A DNA stretch of 64,000 nt, taken from the NCBI RefSeq assembly GCF_900100705.1, contig NZ_FNCH01000009.1, forward strand, positions 173,393 to 237,392. Reading direction: 5' to 3'. The notes under the pieces are model-generated. The model was not told where the DNA came from. It saw only the letters and a program-made list of their open reading frames with translations, and ran no database searches. The position numbers and the translations under genes are program-made. The stretch's first letter is position 1. Every line of letters begins with the position of its first letter. Origin of the DNA: Pedobacter terrae. GTDB lineage: Bacteria > Bacteroidota > Bacteroidia > Sphingobacteriales > Sphingobacteriaceae. This document shows, in pieces, positions 44,504-56,188 of the stretch.

Positions 44504-47356
44504 CTACGGCTTATCGTCTGTTAATTCAAAACCCCAGGTTTTTCCTTTTTCGGTAGCCGGAATTCCACTGGTCATCCAGGCTGGCGCTTTTGCACCTTTT
44601 AAATAATAATCAAAAAATTGTTGTTCGCGGATTTGAATATCCTTACGGTTCTGCCGTTGAACCAGGTTATGCGCTTCACCATTATAGTTTAACATCCAAA
44701 CCGGTTTACCTAAACGGCGTAATGCAGTAAACATTTCAATACCCTGGTACCAAGGCACAGCTCCGTCTGCATCGTTTGCCATAATCACAACTGGAGTATT
44801 TACCCTCGGAAGCATAAATAACGGAGAATTTTCGATATACAATTCTGGTTTCTCCCAAAGTGTTGCACCAATACGGCTTTGTGTTTTCTCGTACTGGAAC
44901 TGACGGTTCATACCGGTTTCCCAACGGATACCACCATAAGCAGAAGTCATGTTCACTACAGGTGCACCCGCCCAGGCAGCAGCATACATATTATTTTGCG
45001 TAATGAGGTAAGCCACCTGGTAACCTCCCCAGCTTTGACCTTGAATACCAATTTTATTACCATCTACCCAACTGTTTTTTTTCAGGCTTTCTACACCTGA
45101 ATTGATATATTCAACTGCTGATTTTCCTGGATGACCAGCTTCGTAGCTGATATCTGGTGCAAATACTAGGTAGCCATTACTTACGAAGTAAGAAATATTT
45201 AAACGGGAGGGAGTAGGAGCAGGCGCCTGGTAGGTGTATAAACCATCCGTTAGTTTTTCGTAGAAATAAGCAATCATCGGATATTTCTTATTTGGATCGA
45301 AATTTTCTGGTTTGTATAAAATACCTTCAGCTTTATAACCTTTTGGCGTAGTCCACTTAACCAGTTCTGCTGTACCCCAATTATAGTCTTTTTGCTGAGG
45401 ATTGGTATTGCTTAATTTGGTTTCGGTTTTGAAATCAGTAGTGATATAAACATTTGGCGATTCCACATAATTGGCTTTATCATAGATATATAAATCAGCA
45501 TCTTTAGCTTTCGTCAGGTTAGCATATTTAAATTTTGCCATTACAACCAGCTCAGGTGCTTTGGTAGAACCTACGTTGGTGCGGTAAAAACCATTTTCTT
45601 TGGTTAGGTTATTAAAAGCAGATAACCAAACCAACTCGTTTGCTTTAACAAATTTATTGGCATTTCTTTCTATTTTGTCTGGCTTTACGTTTTCGTAACG
45701 GAAAGTAATGTTGTTCGCTCTTCCAAAACCGGCGGTTATGTTTTTAGGTGCCGATTTTCCACCAGGCGAGAACGACCAGATGTCATATTTGTCGTTAATT
45801 AGGACAGCTTTATCACCCTCAATCCAGGTAGCTAAGCCATAAGCAGAAGGTAAATCAGGTACGTCATTTTCTTCATCAACAAATTTTTCTGTTAAACCAG
45901 CTGTTAAAACCGTAACCTTTCCTGTTGCTATTTGATAGGTGTTCCAACTGCCCGATTTCCGATCGAAGTAAAGGATATAATTTCCTGCTGGCGAAGCCAG
46001 CGCATAGCCGTTAAGGTTTTCGATAATTTTCTTTTTCTGGCCATTCTTCGTGTCAACCAGGTAGTAATCTTTTGAAGTTGAACCGCTCCATTGCGATTCT
46101 ATCCGCCGCCCGTAATCAGTTGAAGCCAAAACCTGTGCTGCATCACCTTCAGCAATGATATTGGCTTCAGGTAATTTAACATCTGTTAATGGGATTACTT
46201 TTGGATCACTACTATAAACATCAATTACCGATAAATAACTTTTTTTGCTGTCTTTTTCTGCATTTTTAAGCTGCATAGGCTGCAAATAATCGTCTTTATA
46301 ATTCCAGACATCAACTTTTGCCACTTCAAAATCTACAATAGTGGTGTCTTTTGGTTTCTTGATAGGGGATATGCCGAAAAACAATTTCTTACCGTCTTTA
46401 CTAAAAGTAATTTTACCATCACCGTTAACCGACCATTTTTCAGGTAGTCCTGGCATATCAAAATCAACCAGAATCTGTGCGGTATCAATTGTTAAAGAGT
46501 TATAATAGATATTGTAATTTTTTATTTCCTGTTTTTCCGGACTTTGTTCCCCTACAAAGGCCACATGTTCGCTTTCCTCATCAAAAGTGAAGTTTTTGAA
46601 ACTTCCCTTGCCTTTAATCAGTGTTTTTAAGATGCCTTTTTCTGTGTTGAGTAAGAATACCCCTTGAGGAGCCATTTTGTCTTTTTTAGATCCACTGCAA
46701 GTAAAAATCAATTGTTTGCCATCTTTACTGAAATAATAATCAGTAACGAATTTATAGGTCTTGTCTGTTCCTATAATCAGATTTTTAACAACCAAATCTG
46801 TTCCTTCTTCTGTTTTAGTTTTTCCGGCAGGTTCATCATCAGCAAAATCTGTTTCACCATCTTTTTTTTCAGCTGGTTTCGTTGCTTTTTGTGCGGTATC
46901 AGGCTTTTCGTTTAAATAGGCTAGTACGCCAGTACCATCTTCCGGAAACTTAAATGATTTTACTCTTGGTACTTTTATAACTGCATTAGTTGTGAGGTTG
47001 ACAATCCCCAACGAATCTTTTGGTAATTCATCAGGCTTTTTCTTTTTTATTTTAGCCTGGCGTAGATCTTTATTAAGCGGACGGATATTAAAAGCCGCGA
47101 ATTTCGAATCGTTGCTGAATTGCGCATTCATCCCTCTGGGAATATTAATCTTATTATTCGTTTTAATATTTGTTAGGTATAATCGTGCATCACCGTCTTG
47201 TTGTAAGATGCTGTACATTGCCCATTGACCATTATTTGATAGTTGCTTAGCGCCTACAGATTCCCAGGTATCATATACCGAGTGATTTAAAGGTTTCTTT
47301 TGTGCATAGGCAATGCTGACAACGAAAAACAGAATAACAGTTAGTCTCTTTTGCAT
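44504..47356 (-). CDS. Secreted prolyl oligopeptidase-family serine peptidase (S9)
   Basis: A 950-residue secreted peptidase: signal peptide MQKRLTVILFFVVSIAYAQ, a beta-propeller-like N-terminal two thirds with WD-type repeats of the DPP IV/S9 class, then the alpha/beta hydrolase domain. The nucleophile elbow GIQGQSWGGYQVAYL puts catalytic Ser at 775; the Asp lies in DADGAVPWYQG and the His in GEAHNLVQR, completing the triad. Members cleave short peptides after proline or other residues in the periplasm. The frame opens 27 codons upstream, but the Met at 47356 starts the signal peptide. It is a single gene with a terminator behind it. Confidence 0.88.
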   Translation of the reverse strand: MQKRLTVILFFVVSIAYAQKKPLNHSVYDTWESVGAKQLSNNGQWAMYSILQQDGDARLYLTNIKTNNKINIPRGMNAQFSNDSKFAAFNIRPLNKDLRQAKIKKKKPDELPKDSLGIVNLTTNAVIKVPRVKSFKFPEDGTGVLAYLNEKPDTAQKATKPAEKKDGETDFADDEPAGKTKTEEGTDLVVKNLIIGTDKTYKFVTDYYFSKDGKQLIFTCSGSKKDKMAPQGVFLLNTEKGILKTLIKGKGSFKNFTFDEESEHVAFVGEQSPEKQEIKNYNIYYNSLTIDTAQILVDFDMPGLPEKWSVNGDGKITFSKDGKKLFFGISPIKKPKDTTIVDFEVAKVDVWNYKDDYLQPMQLKNAEKDSKKSYLSVIDVYSSDPKVIPLTDVKLPEANIIAEGDAAQVLASTDYGRRIESQWSGSTSKDYYLVDTKNGQKKKIIENLNGYALASPAGNYILYFDRKSGSWNTYQIATGKVTVLTAGLTEKFVDEENDVPDLPSAYGLATWIEGDKAVLINDKYDIWSFSPGGKSAPKNITAGFGRANNITFRYENVKPDKIERNANKFVKANELVWLSAFNNLTKENGFYRTNVGSTKAPELVVMAKFKYANLTKAKDADLYIYDKANYVESPNVYITTDFKTETKLSNTNPQQKDYNWGTAELVKWTTPKGYKAEGILYKPENFDPNKKYPMIAYFYEKLTDGLYTYQAPAPTPSRLNISYFVSNGYLVFAPDISYEAGHPGKSAVEYINSGVESLKKNSWVDGNKIGIQGQSWGGYQVAYLITQNNMYAAAWAGAPVVNMTSAYGGIRWETGMNRQFQYEKTQSRIGATLWEKPELYIENSPLFMLPRVNTPVVIMANDADGAVPWYQGIEMFTALRRLGKPVWMLNYNGEAHNLVQRQNRKDIQIREQQFFDYYLKGAKAPAWMTSGIPATEKGKTWGFELTDDKP

Positions 47357-47489
47357 TTTAAATGAATTAGTTTGTTGGTTGAGATTTAATCTTCTAAAAT
47401 TGGAAATTTTTGGCTTATTAGGAAACTTGTATACCAAATATTACAATAGAAATGGTTTTATTGTGATTATCTGAAATATATAACGCGCT

Positions 47490-47610
47490 GTATATACCAT
47501 CATTTCGAGCGAAGCTAAATCTATTAAACGGATCTCTCCCTGCCTGTATGGGCATCCTTTCCGCAAATGCTGGCATTTCGCTACGCTTAGAGATGACGAT
47601 TTTTTATTTC
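47490..47610. repeat. Degenerate intergenic inverted repeat
   Basis: TTTCGAGCGAAGC and its imperfect inverse TTCGCTACGCTTAGAGATGACG sit at the two ends. This resembles a dispersed CGTCATTTCGAGCGAAGC-type repeat common in related genomes. No gene is supported in the rest of this gap. Confidence 0.5.
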
Positions 47611-47652
47611 AACACTAAGCTCTACGCACATTGCTCCATGCCCCTTTAAACT

Positions 47653-47685
47653 AAAAACCCCCGATTACATTAAGCAGTCGAGGGT
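47653..47685 (-). terminator. Terminator after yidC
   Basis: Reverse-strand hairpin CCCTCGA with TCGGGGG (one G-T pair) followed by a T-run, 22 bases after the yidC stop. Confidence 0.75.
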
Positions 47686-47706
47686 ATTTATATCATTAAA
47701 GCAAAA

Positions 47707-49500
47707 TTACTTTTTAGCTTGTTGCTGCTGACGCATATAATCGTCTAAACGTTGTTGGAATTTAGATTTTTTCTTTTTCTCATCAGCTGGTCTCGCTTTG
47801 TTCTGTTGGATTAAAGCATGGATTTTTTCATCGTCAACCATTTTACGGATCAGGAACTGCTGTCCGAAAGTCATTAAGTTGGCCAGGAAATAATAATAGT
47901 TTAATCCGGCAGGATAGCTGTTTAACACGCCTAAGAAAATGATTGGCATAATGTAACCGATGTATTTCATCTGCCCGGTGGCACCAGAAACCTGGTTATT
48001 AAAATAAGTCATAATTAAGGTAGAGATGGTCATCAATACACACATTAAACTTAAGTGATCACCAATGAAAGGAATTTTTACACCAAATTTAATAAACTCA
48101 TCATAGGTTGATAAATCTTTCATCCAAAGGAAACTTTCGCCACGTAACTCAAATAGGTTCGGGAAGAAGAAAAAGAAGGCCATTACCAAAGGCAATTGTA
48201 GTACCATTGGCAAACATCCACCCAGAGGATTTACGCCGGCCTTTTTATATAATTTTAAATACTCCTGTTGAACCAGTGTTGGGTTATCTTCGCCTACTTT
48301 AGCCTTAATTTCATCCATTTCTGGTTTCAATACCCGCATTTTAGCCATTGAAAGGTACGATTTGTAAGTAAGCGGCGATAAAGCAACTTTTAACAAAATG
48401 GTTAATACCAGAATGATTAAACCGTAGTTCCAGCCAAAGCTATTTAAGAAATTAAATACCGGTAATACAATAAAGCGGTTAATGTATTTTAAAGGCCAGT
48501 ACCCCATATCAACCTGTTGCTCTAAATCATAACCCTGTGCTTTTAAGGTAGAGAACTTATTAGTGCCAAAATAAAATTCCATTTCATAAACCTGATTTGC
48601 GGTATGTGCATATGGCAATTGCATATTGGCATCATAAAACTTCACCTCACCAGGAGCTGTTGGGATTTTAACTTCTAAACTTCCTTTTTCGAAAGCCTGT
48701 TTCGAGATTAAAGAGGCGGAGAAAAAGTGTTGTTTGAAAGAGAACCATTGGATTTTACCTTTCGATAATTCTTCTTTTTCGTCTTTCGAAACGCTCAAAT
48801 GATTTACGTCGCCATCTAAATATTTATAGTAAGGTGCAGAGTAACGGTGTTCGCTTTCAATTGATTTTTCTTGTTGTAGTAAGATTGTCGACCAATTTAA
48901 ACCAATAGTATTACCTGCAATTACCTGTTGTAAACCAACTAAATTAACATTGAAAGCTACTTTGTTACTCGAGGCTTTTAAATCGTAAACATATTCTACG
49001 TAAGCATTGGCGCCGTAGTTGGCACGCATGGTAACCGTATTACCTGTTTTTGTCGAAGTAAAATATAAATCATTGGTATTAATTACCTTACCAGCTGCAT
49101 TTAAATTTAAACCAAACTTGTTTTCGCTACCCGCAAATAAAATAAGTGGTTTACCGGTAAAGGTTTTTTGCCCTTTAACTTCAACAGATGTAATTTTACC
49201 ACCTTTATTGCTTAAAGTGATTAATAAATTTTCGTTTTCCAGAACCGTATTGGCTTCAGTACCCGTTAAAGCGGTGCCAAAAGGACCTTTTAAGGTTAAA
49301 GAATCTACAGCTGGATTAGCGATTGCTACTGTTTTGGTGGTATCTTTTTGTGCGGGTGTTATACCGGCTTTTTTCAAAGAATCTAAACGCTCTGTTTCTT
49401 TGGCTTTTTTTATTTCGGCCTCGTTAGGCTTCAAAAAGTAGAATGATCCTGCCAAAATGATCATAATCAGGAACAGTCCTGTAAAGGTATTTCTATCCAT
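47707..49500 (-). CDS. yidC: Membrane protein insertase YidC
   Basis: A 597-residue insertase with an N-terminal membrane helix (GLFLIMIILAGSFYFL), a large periplasmic beta domain (about residues 60-345), and the conserved five-helix core: FLNSFGWNYGLIILVLTILLKVALSPLTYKSYLSMAKMRVLKPEMDEIKAK, GGCLPMVLQLPLVMAFFFFFPNLFELRGESFLWMKDL and GLNYYYFLANLMTFGQQFLIRK. The C-terminal tail is Lys/Gln rich, as is usual. It inserts and folds inner-membrane proteins alone or with SecYEG. It starts 22 bp after pyrG on the same strand, so the two are co-transcribed. Confidence 0.97.
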   Translation of the reverse strand: MDRNTFTGLFLIMIILAGSFYFLKPNEAEIKKAKETERLDSLKKAGITPAQKDTTKTVAIANPAVDSLTLKGPFGTALTGTEANTVLENENLLITLSNKGGKITSVEVKGQKTFTGKPLILFAGSENKFGLNLNAAGKVINTNDLYFTSTKTGNTVTMRANYGANAYVEYVYDLKASSNKVAFNVNLVGLQQVIAGNTIGLNWSTILLQQEKSIESEHRYSAPYYKYLDGDVNHLSVSKDEKEELSKGKIQWFSFKQHFFSASLISKQAFEKGSLEVKIPTAPGEVKFYDANMQLPYAHTANQVYEMEFYFGTNKFSTLKAQGYDLEQQVDMGYWPLKYINRFIVLPVFNFLNSFGWNYGLIILVLTILLKVALSPLTYKSYLSMAKMRVLKPEMDEIKAKVGEDNPTLVQQEYLKLYKKAGVNPLGGCLPMVLQLPLVMAFFFFFPNLFELRGESFLWMKDLSTYDEFIKFGVKIPFIGDHLSLMCVLMTISTLIMTYFNNQVSGATGQMKYIGYIMPIIFLGVLNSYPAGLNYYYFLANLMTFGQQFLIRKMVDDEKIHALIQQNKARPADEKKKKSKFQQRLDDYMRQQQQAKK

Positions 49501-49521
49501 TATTTATGTATGTACTGCTTT

Positions 49522-51156
<1,635 letters not shown>

Positions 51157-51201
51157 TTAACCAGGCTGTTTGAACCTTGTTAATTGTTTTTGTACGGGAT
51201 A

Positions 51202-51209
51202 CAAAGGTA
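51202..51209 (-). promoter_or_regulatory. Minus-7 box of the pyrG-yidC operon
   Basis: Reverse-strand TACCTTTG fits TAnnTTTG, 64 bases before the pyrG start. The intervening leader is long enough for a regulatory element but none was recognised. Confidence 0.5.
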
Positions 51210-51300
51210 CAAAAAAATTATCGCCAGTTTGGATACTTGACAGAATATTTTTTAATTGTATTATGTTGCTGATATTGATAGTTTTAGCGAAAATGCTGGA

Positions 51301-52074
51301 TTAAAGAAATAATGAATAAAGTTCTTTTTTAACATCTTCTATCTTTCTTGGGCTCTTTTTATCATCATAACGCGTGTAAAGATCAAACAGCTTTTTGAAA
51401 TCTTTTTCCGTGTCTGTTCTTTTCCCTTTTGTTGGCGGAGCAATGTTTAAGATCGGAACGTTTTTCGCTTCCACTTTAGTGGCAAACCAGGTGGTTCTGT
51501 ACCGAGGTATGGCCAAACCCAATATCATGCCAGGTAAACCAGTAAACCCTTCAGGACCACCTTTCAGCAAAATCTCATCGGTATAAAAAGCCACTACAGT
51601 AACCGTATCATTGATGGTAGCGATAGCCTTTCTGCATTCATAACCCGCAATTTTGCGCAGGTCGTGCATGATTTTCCACTTCAGCCGCGGGATACTATCC
51701 TTCAGAATGAAATCATCACCCATAATACTTTTTCTTTTCACACGGTTGCTTTTTGTAAAATCTGTAAACAGCTCATCCGTATTGTCAGAACTGAAGAAGA
51801 AAGCGTTATCACCTAAACTTTCCTTTGGTTTAGCCCGGTAAATCGAGGCGCTGTCGTTAAAACTATATTCCAAGTTGGTGGTGCGGTATTTACCCATTTT
51901 CTCTTTAACCTCATCACTCAGCCATTGGTTATTGGCAAGTCCCTCTTTAATGTTCACCTTTTTCTCAAAAGTAATTTTAGCGCTCTTGATGAACACCATT
52001 TGCGCACAAGCTGGCTGAATGCTTAAGCATATACTAAAGATCAGGCAAAAAAAACCGATATTATTTCTTTTCAT
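51301..52074 (-). CDS. GLPGLI family secreted protein
   Basis: A 257-residue protein with a signal peptide (FFCLIFSICLSIQPACAQ) and the defining segment EGFTGLPGMILGLAIPRYRTTWFATKVE at about residues 178-205. GLPGLI proteins are a Bacteroidota family of unknown function, often partnered with a TonB-family outer-membrane protein, as here: its ATG lies 14 bases inside the end of the upstream beta-barrel gene, implying translational coupling. The upstream frame begins at 52083 with TTG, so ATG 52074 is chosen. No terminator is obvious after it. Confidence 0.88.
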   Translation of the reverse strand: MKRNNIGFFCLIFSICLSIQPACAQMVFIKSAKITFEKKVNIKEGLANNQWLSDEVKEKMGKYRTTNLEYSFNDSASIYRAKPKESLGDNAFFFSSDNTDELFTDFTKSNRVKRKSIMGDDFILKDSIPRLKWKIMHDLRKIAGYECRKAIATINDTVTVVAFYTDEILLKGGPEGFTGLPGMILGLAIPRYRTTWFATKVEAKNVPILNIAPPTKGKRTDTEKDFKKLFDLYTRYDDKKSPRKIEDVKKELYSLFL

Positions 52075-54835
52075 TTTTAACAAAATTGCCGTTTAAATTA
52101 TAAACCACACCTACCAGTACGTATCTCGGAATAAAGCTGTAAGTGCTTTCGCCTACACTGTTCCCATTTACATAACGGTTATAACCGACCCTTTGGCCCA
52201 GGATATCGGAAATGGAAACCTTGATTTCCATTTCTTCTGCCTTTAGCATCCTTTTAGACATAGAAGCGTTCCAGATGGCGATATTCACCGGTCGGGCAAA
52301 TGAAGCATTGGCTGGCTGGTAAGACAGAGATACGGAAGTATTGAATTCCGTATGATAGGGGAGGATGATGTTCCCTGAGATTTCATGATCATGGCGGAAG
52401 TTCCTGCCATCATTCACCGTTCCGATGGTGGAACGGCTTTTGGAAAAGTTTAGCGAAATATTGTATTCCAGGCTGAACTTATCATGATAAATACTCACCC
52501 TTGGCCTTAATGCCATGCTGCTCCGGCTGGTTTTATTCAATTCTTTATTCAGGATTGAAACATCTTCGTTAAAATTATAATTGAAACCCATATTTGTATT
52601 CAGATGGATCTTGCTGAAATTTTTTCCGATACTTCCGCCTGCATAAAGGCTTTTTCCACCATTCAGGTTAACAAAAGTGGTCACAGTCTTGTTGGATTGG
52701 TCTACGGTTGTACTCGATGATACCGCATTTTGTACGAAGTTATACCCCAGGTAACTGTAGGCAAAAATTTCAGATTTCTGCTGATAAGTATTGATGTTCA
52801 GGTTAAAGCTATTGTTGAATGATGGCCTTAAGTTGGGGTTCCCGATTAACTGGTACAACGGACTGTTCACCTGCCTTAAAGGTTGCAGTTGCTCAATATC
52901 CGGCTGATCTGTACTGCCATTATAACTAACTGAAATGCTACCACTACGTCCCAGCTTATAACTCAGGTTGGTTTCAGGCGCCCAGTTGATATACGAACGG
53001 CTCACCTGACGGTTACGGTCGATATCATCCAGGTGAAAGCTGGTTTGAATGGCCTGGGTTCCGCCCCTTAACGTAAACTTTTTGCCTTTATATTGTATTA
53101 CGGCATTCCCCACATTAGAGAAGTTGTTGAATTTGAAGAAGTTACTTAACGAATCAATCTTTTGCCGGTCCAGGTCCTGGTTATAGGTATACTTCTGACT
53201 ACTGGAACGAACCGTTTTAAAACTATAGCCTGCCTGTAATGAGATTCTTTTGCTCAGGGGTTCGGTATAAGTGATCCGTGAAGCAAGTGATGTTTTACTG
53301 GATTGGTCATCATTCAGGTAATTCCGGCGATCCGGAGTCAGCATTACACCCGTAGAATCAAAGAGATTAGTCTGGTTCAGGCTATTCCGTTCATTATTAT
53401 TCCGATTGTTTTCCGGCTGTAGGTCTATTGTCAAAATCCGCCCTTTGGTTCTGAATTTCTTCACATATCCAATATTACCGTTGAAGACTTCGCTTCGGCC
53501 GTTAGAATCCCCGTTTTCATTGTTGCTATTCACCATAATACCCCGTCCGTTTTTCGTTTCGCTGTTACTGAAACTGTTGGCCGAATTGCGTTGCTGGCGC
53601 CCCCCGAAAGAAATTTTCAGGTTCGAAAGCGAATCGAGCTTCAACTCTATGCTTCCGCGCAGGCTTTGCCCGGTAGTGCGGTTTTCCTCGCGACCCGCAC
53701 CCTGGCTTAAAAATGTCGTACCATTTGGGATCAGTGATTCATTACGGCTGGTGCTTTCGTTAAATGAACTGTTATCTGCACCTTTAAAATTCAGCTTCAT
53801 ACCCACCTTATTATCCTTCCATTTATTGGAAAAATGAGCACCATAAGTAGTGATATTCGGAATGCCGCCTCCAGGCCTGAAATCATCATCCTCATTGTTG
53901 CCATAGCTGATCATCATGGAGCTGCCATCATCACCAACCTGGATCACATCATATTCATCACCCTTCAGGCGGCTCATGGCATTGCTGGATTTAGATTCTG
54001 TACTGATGTTGTTATTGAAACCGAAAGCGGCTACTTTCATCTTCCCCTTATAAACTCCAGCCATAGCACCCACGTTGCGGTATTTGTTCAGGTCACCGCT
54101 CGCTTCTGCGGTGCTGATATAGCCATTTTTAGCATTTTCCTTTAGCTTCACATTAATCACCTTTTCTTTGGAGTCTTCCTCCTTAATGCCCGTCAGCTCT
54201 TCATTTTTACTCTTTTTATCATACACTTCTATCTCGTTCACCGCATTTGCCTTTAGATATTTCGAAGCCAGTAGGGGATCATCCCCGAAAAATTCCTCCC
54301 CATCTACCAATAAGGTGTTTACATCTTTACCACCAGCTTTGATGGCGCCGTTTTTATCTACTTCAATTCCCGGTAACCGCCTTAACAGATCCTGTAAGTT
54401 GGCATGTGGTTTTACTGCAAAACTATCTGCCTGGTAGGTTATGGTATCGCCTTTCATGCTAATGGCTTGCTTCTGCGCTTTAATTGTCACTTCATTCAAA
54501 AGTGTGGCTTTACTATCCATTGCAATACTGCCCAAATTAAACTTTGAAGAATCTGACAACCTGATATCTCTGACATAATCGGCCATTTTAGGGTAGGTGA
54601 TAACCAAAGTATAACTGCCTTTTTTTAAGTTGGCCAGCTCAAATTCGCCATTTGCTTTTGCCCTGATATCTTTAATCAGAATGGAATCCTTGCTGTTAAT
54701 AAGCACTATTGAACTGTTTGAGAGATTCTTTTTTTCTACAGTATCGACTACAGTACCTTTAATACTGGCTTTTTGAGCTAAAACAGGAAGAAATAATACC
54801 GAAAATATGAAAACGGCAAATAGATTTTTGAGCAT
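52061..54835 (-). CDS. Outer-membrane beta-barrel protein with carboxypeptidase-like domain (TonB-receptor-like)
   Basis: A 924-residue outer-membrane protein: signal peptide ending VLAQ, a carboxypeptidase-like domain (KGTVVDTVEKKNLSNSSIVLINSKDSILI), a plug segment ADSFAVKPHANLQDLLRRLPGIEVDKNGAIKAGGKDVNTLLVDGEEFFGDDP, then a 600-residue barrel of the OMP_b-brl_3 kind. TonB-family members of this group transport peptides or other unknown ligands. Its coupling with the GLPGLI gene suggests a shared function, possibly a surface export or receptor complex. The role is unproven. Confidence 0.85.
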   Translation of the reverse strand: MLKNLFAVFIFSVLFLPVLAQKASIKGTVVDTVEKKNLSNSSIVLINSKDSILIKDIRAKANGEFELANLKKGSYTLVITYPKMADYVRDIRLSDSSKFNLGSIAMDSKATLLNEVTIKAQKQAISMKGDTITYQADSFAVKPHANLQDLLRRLPGIEVDKNGAIKAGGKDVNTLLVDGEEFFGDDPLLASKYLKANAVNEIEVYDKKSKNEELTGIKEEDSKEKVINVKLKENAKNGYISTAEASGDLNKYRNVGAMAGVYKGKMKVAAFGFNNNISTESKSSNAMSRLKGDEYDVIQVGDDGSSMMISYGNNEDDDFRPGGGIPNITTYGAHFSNKWKDNKVGMKLNFKGADNSSFNESTSRNESLIPNGTTFLSQGAGREENRTTGQSLRGSIELKLDSLSNLKISFGGRQQRNSANSFSNSETKNGRGIMVNSNNENGDSNGRSEVFNGNIGYVKKFRTKGRILTIDLQPENNRNNNERNSLNQTNLFDSTGVMLTPDRRNYLNDDQSSKTSLASRITYTEPLSKRISLQAGYSFKTVRSSSQKYTYNQDLDRQKIDSLSNFFKFNNFSNVGNAVIQYKGKKFTLRGGTQAIQTSFHLDDIDRNRQVSRSYINWAPETNLSYKLGRSGSISVSYNGSTDQPDIEQLQPLRQVNSPLYQLIGNPNLRPSFNNSFNLNINTYQQKSEIFAYSYLGYNFVQNAVSSSTTVDQSNKTVTTFVNLNGGKSLYAGGSIGKNFSKIHLNTNMGFNYNFNEDVSILNKELNKTSRSSMALRPRVSIYHDKFSLEYNISLNFSKSRSTIGTVNDGRNFRHDHEISGNIILPYHTEFNTSVSLSYQPANASFARPVNIAIWNASMSKRMLKAEEMEIKVSISDILGQRVGYNRYVNGNSVGESTYSFIPRYVLVGVVYNLNGNFVKNEKK

Positions 54836-55330
54836 CTGAAGAGAAACGTTTATAAATAGTTGTTTGGCTAAGGTGCGTGAAAATACAACTATTTGATTAG
54901 TTTATCTAAAATACTCGCAATATTTTTACAAGTAAAGATGATATTTTAAATTGCCCTGAAGCTACTTCGTGGTCAGCATCTTTTCTGCTGGATAAACGCT
55001 GAGCTCAATTACCTTTGGTGAGCTCGCTTGAGGTTCGGTTTACGGAATAGATTTCTGCTTCGCTAAAGGTCAGGGGTGATGGCTGTGAACAAAAAAAGTC
55101 TGGAGTAGACATTTAAGGGAATATCAATAATCGAACTGAGGTTATCTGGCTGGCTAAAAATAGAACGGGAAGGAATTTAAGTTTTATATTGTTTGGGAAT
55201 CAAACTGTTTTTGTGCTGGTAATTTGAAACCGAACGGAAGTAAAGAATAAATGCTATTGAATTACTAAAAATCTTTTAGTTAAACATCAATTAAAAAGCT
55301 TTTTGAATATATAATTGTGCATGAGCTACG
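54836..55330. other. Gene-free stretch
   Basis: No supported gene. A degenerate repeat-like area at 54960-55090 contains two GAGCTC motifs in tandem, but the unit is unclear. Confidence 0.35.
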
Positions 55331-55873
55331 TTAGCAACATTTATAATAAATTTTAACTTTCTTCTCTTTTACACTCCAGGCAATATAAACGTTGTTTTCT
55401 TTCCCCAATCGATATTTAAAGCCGTTTAAACCTGATTTTTTTAATTCTTCGTAAAGTGCTTTGTCTGGGGTATACTTATCTGCTTTGTCTTCCGGCATTA
55501 CTGCAGGTTCAAGAAAATTATCCTCGCTAAAAAAATCATCGGCAATGGTTTTTAAAAAAATAATCTGGTCTTTTTCTTTCGAAAGGTCAACATTGGGGTC
55601 GGTATTGCTCACCAATTCTGTTCCCTTGATTTTGGTATTGTAAATCTCTTTTCCCCCTGAATTTTTGATGGTGAAATTCAATACCATTTCTTCAGGTTTT
55701 CTGCCGGTAAGTTCTATTTTAAATGTATCCAGTGTTTTTAAATCAGAAAATGATTTGGCCAGACTTTGGTTAACATTTTTAAACTCAACGGCATTGTTTT
55801 CCTTTTTCCCGTTTGGATTACAGGCAACAAGCGCTAACATGCAGCCAGCAACGAAGAGCAATATATTTTTCAT
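55331..55873 (-). CDS. Small lipoprotein of unknown function
   Basis: A 180-residue lipoprotein: the signal peptide ends with LVAC at the lipobox, followed by NPNGKKENN. The mature part is mostly beta-strand with a charged C-terminus ending in YYKCC. No known domain is recognised. The minus-7 box TAGTTTTG ends only four bases from the ATG at 55873, so its mRNA may be leaderless or start at an alternative ATG (55879). Confidence 0.55.
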   Translation of the reverse strand: MKNILLFVAGCMLALVACNPNGKKENNAVEFKNVNQSLAKSFSDLKTLDTFKIELTGRKPEEMVLNFTIKNSGGKEIYNTKIKGTELVSNTDPNVDLSKEKDQIIFLKTIADDFFSEDNFLEPAVMPEDKADKYTPDKALYEELKKSGLNGFKYRLGKENNVYIAWSVKEKKVKIYYKCC

Positions 55874-55876
55874 ATT

Positions 55877-55884
55877 CAAAACTA
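55877..55884 (-). promoter_or_regulatory. Minus-7 box directly before the lipoprotein gene
   Basis: Reverse-strand TAGTTTTG fits TAnnTTTG; its last base is four bases from the ATG at 55873. Confidence 0.5.
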
Positions 55885-56151
55885 CAAATTTTATGTTTTA
55901 GTCACGTTCATATTTTATAATATCCTTTAAATTCTGAAAGAATAACTTATAGTAACACGGCTATTTTAGATCTTTGGTTACCAGATTGAGGTTGTTAGTC
56001 TTAATCAAAAAGCCTGGATCGTGTTGTGAAAACAACAATGGACACACACACATACAAATATAATAGCGCATTTTCTTTTTGACGCGTAAACGATAATATC
56101 GAATATTAGCATCAGGTTACAAAAAAATATCGTAGATATTAATGAAATCAT
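55885..56151. other. Intergenic region before the MarR-GNAT gene
   Basis: No gene is supported. It ends at the promoter and operator of the regulator gene. Confidence 0.35.
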
Positions 56152-56177
56152 TATATTTGCGTAACTGATTACGTAAT
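56152..56177 (+). promoter_or_regulatory. Promoter box and palindromic operator of the MarR-GNAT gene
   Basis: TATATTTG (56152-56159) is the minus-7 box. ATTACGTAAT (56168-56177) is a perfect 10-bp palindrome just downstream, at a position suited to autorepression by the MarR domain of the gene product. Confidence 0.55.
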
Positions 56178-56188
56178 TGATTTTTGTT

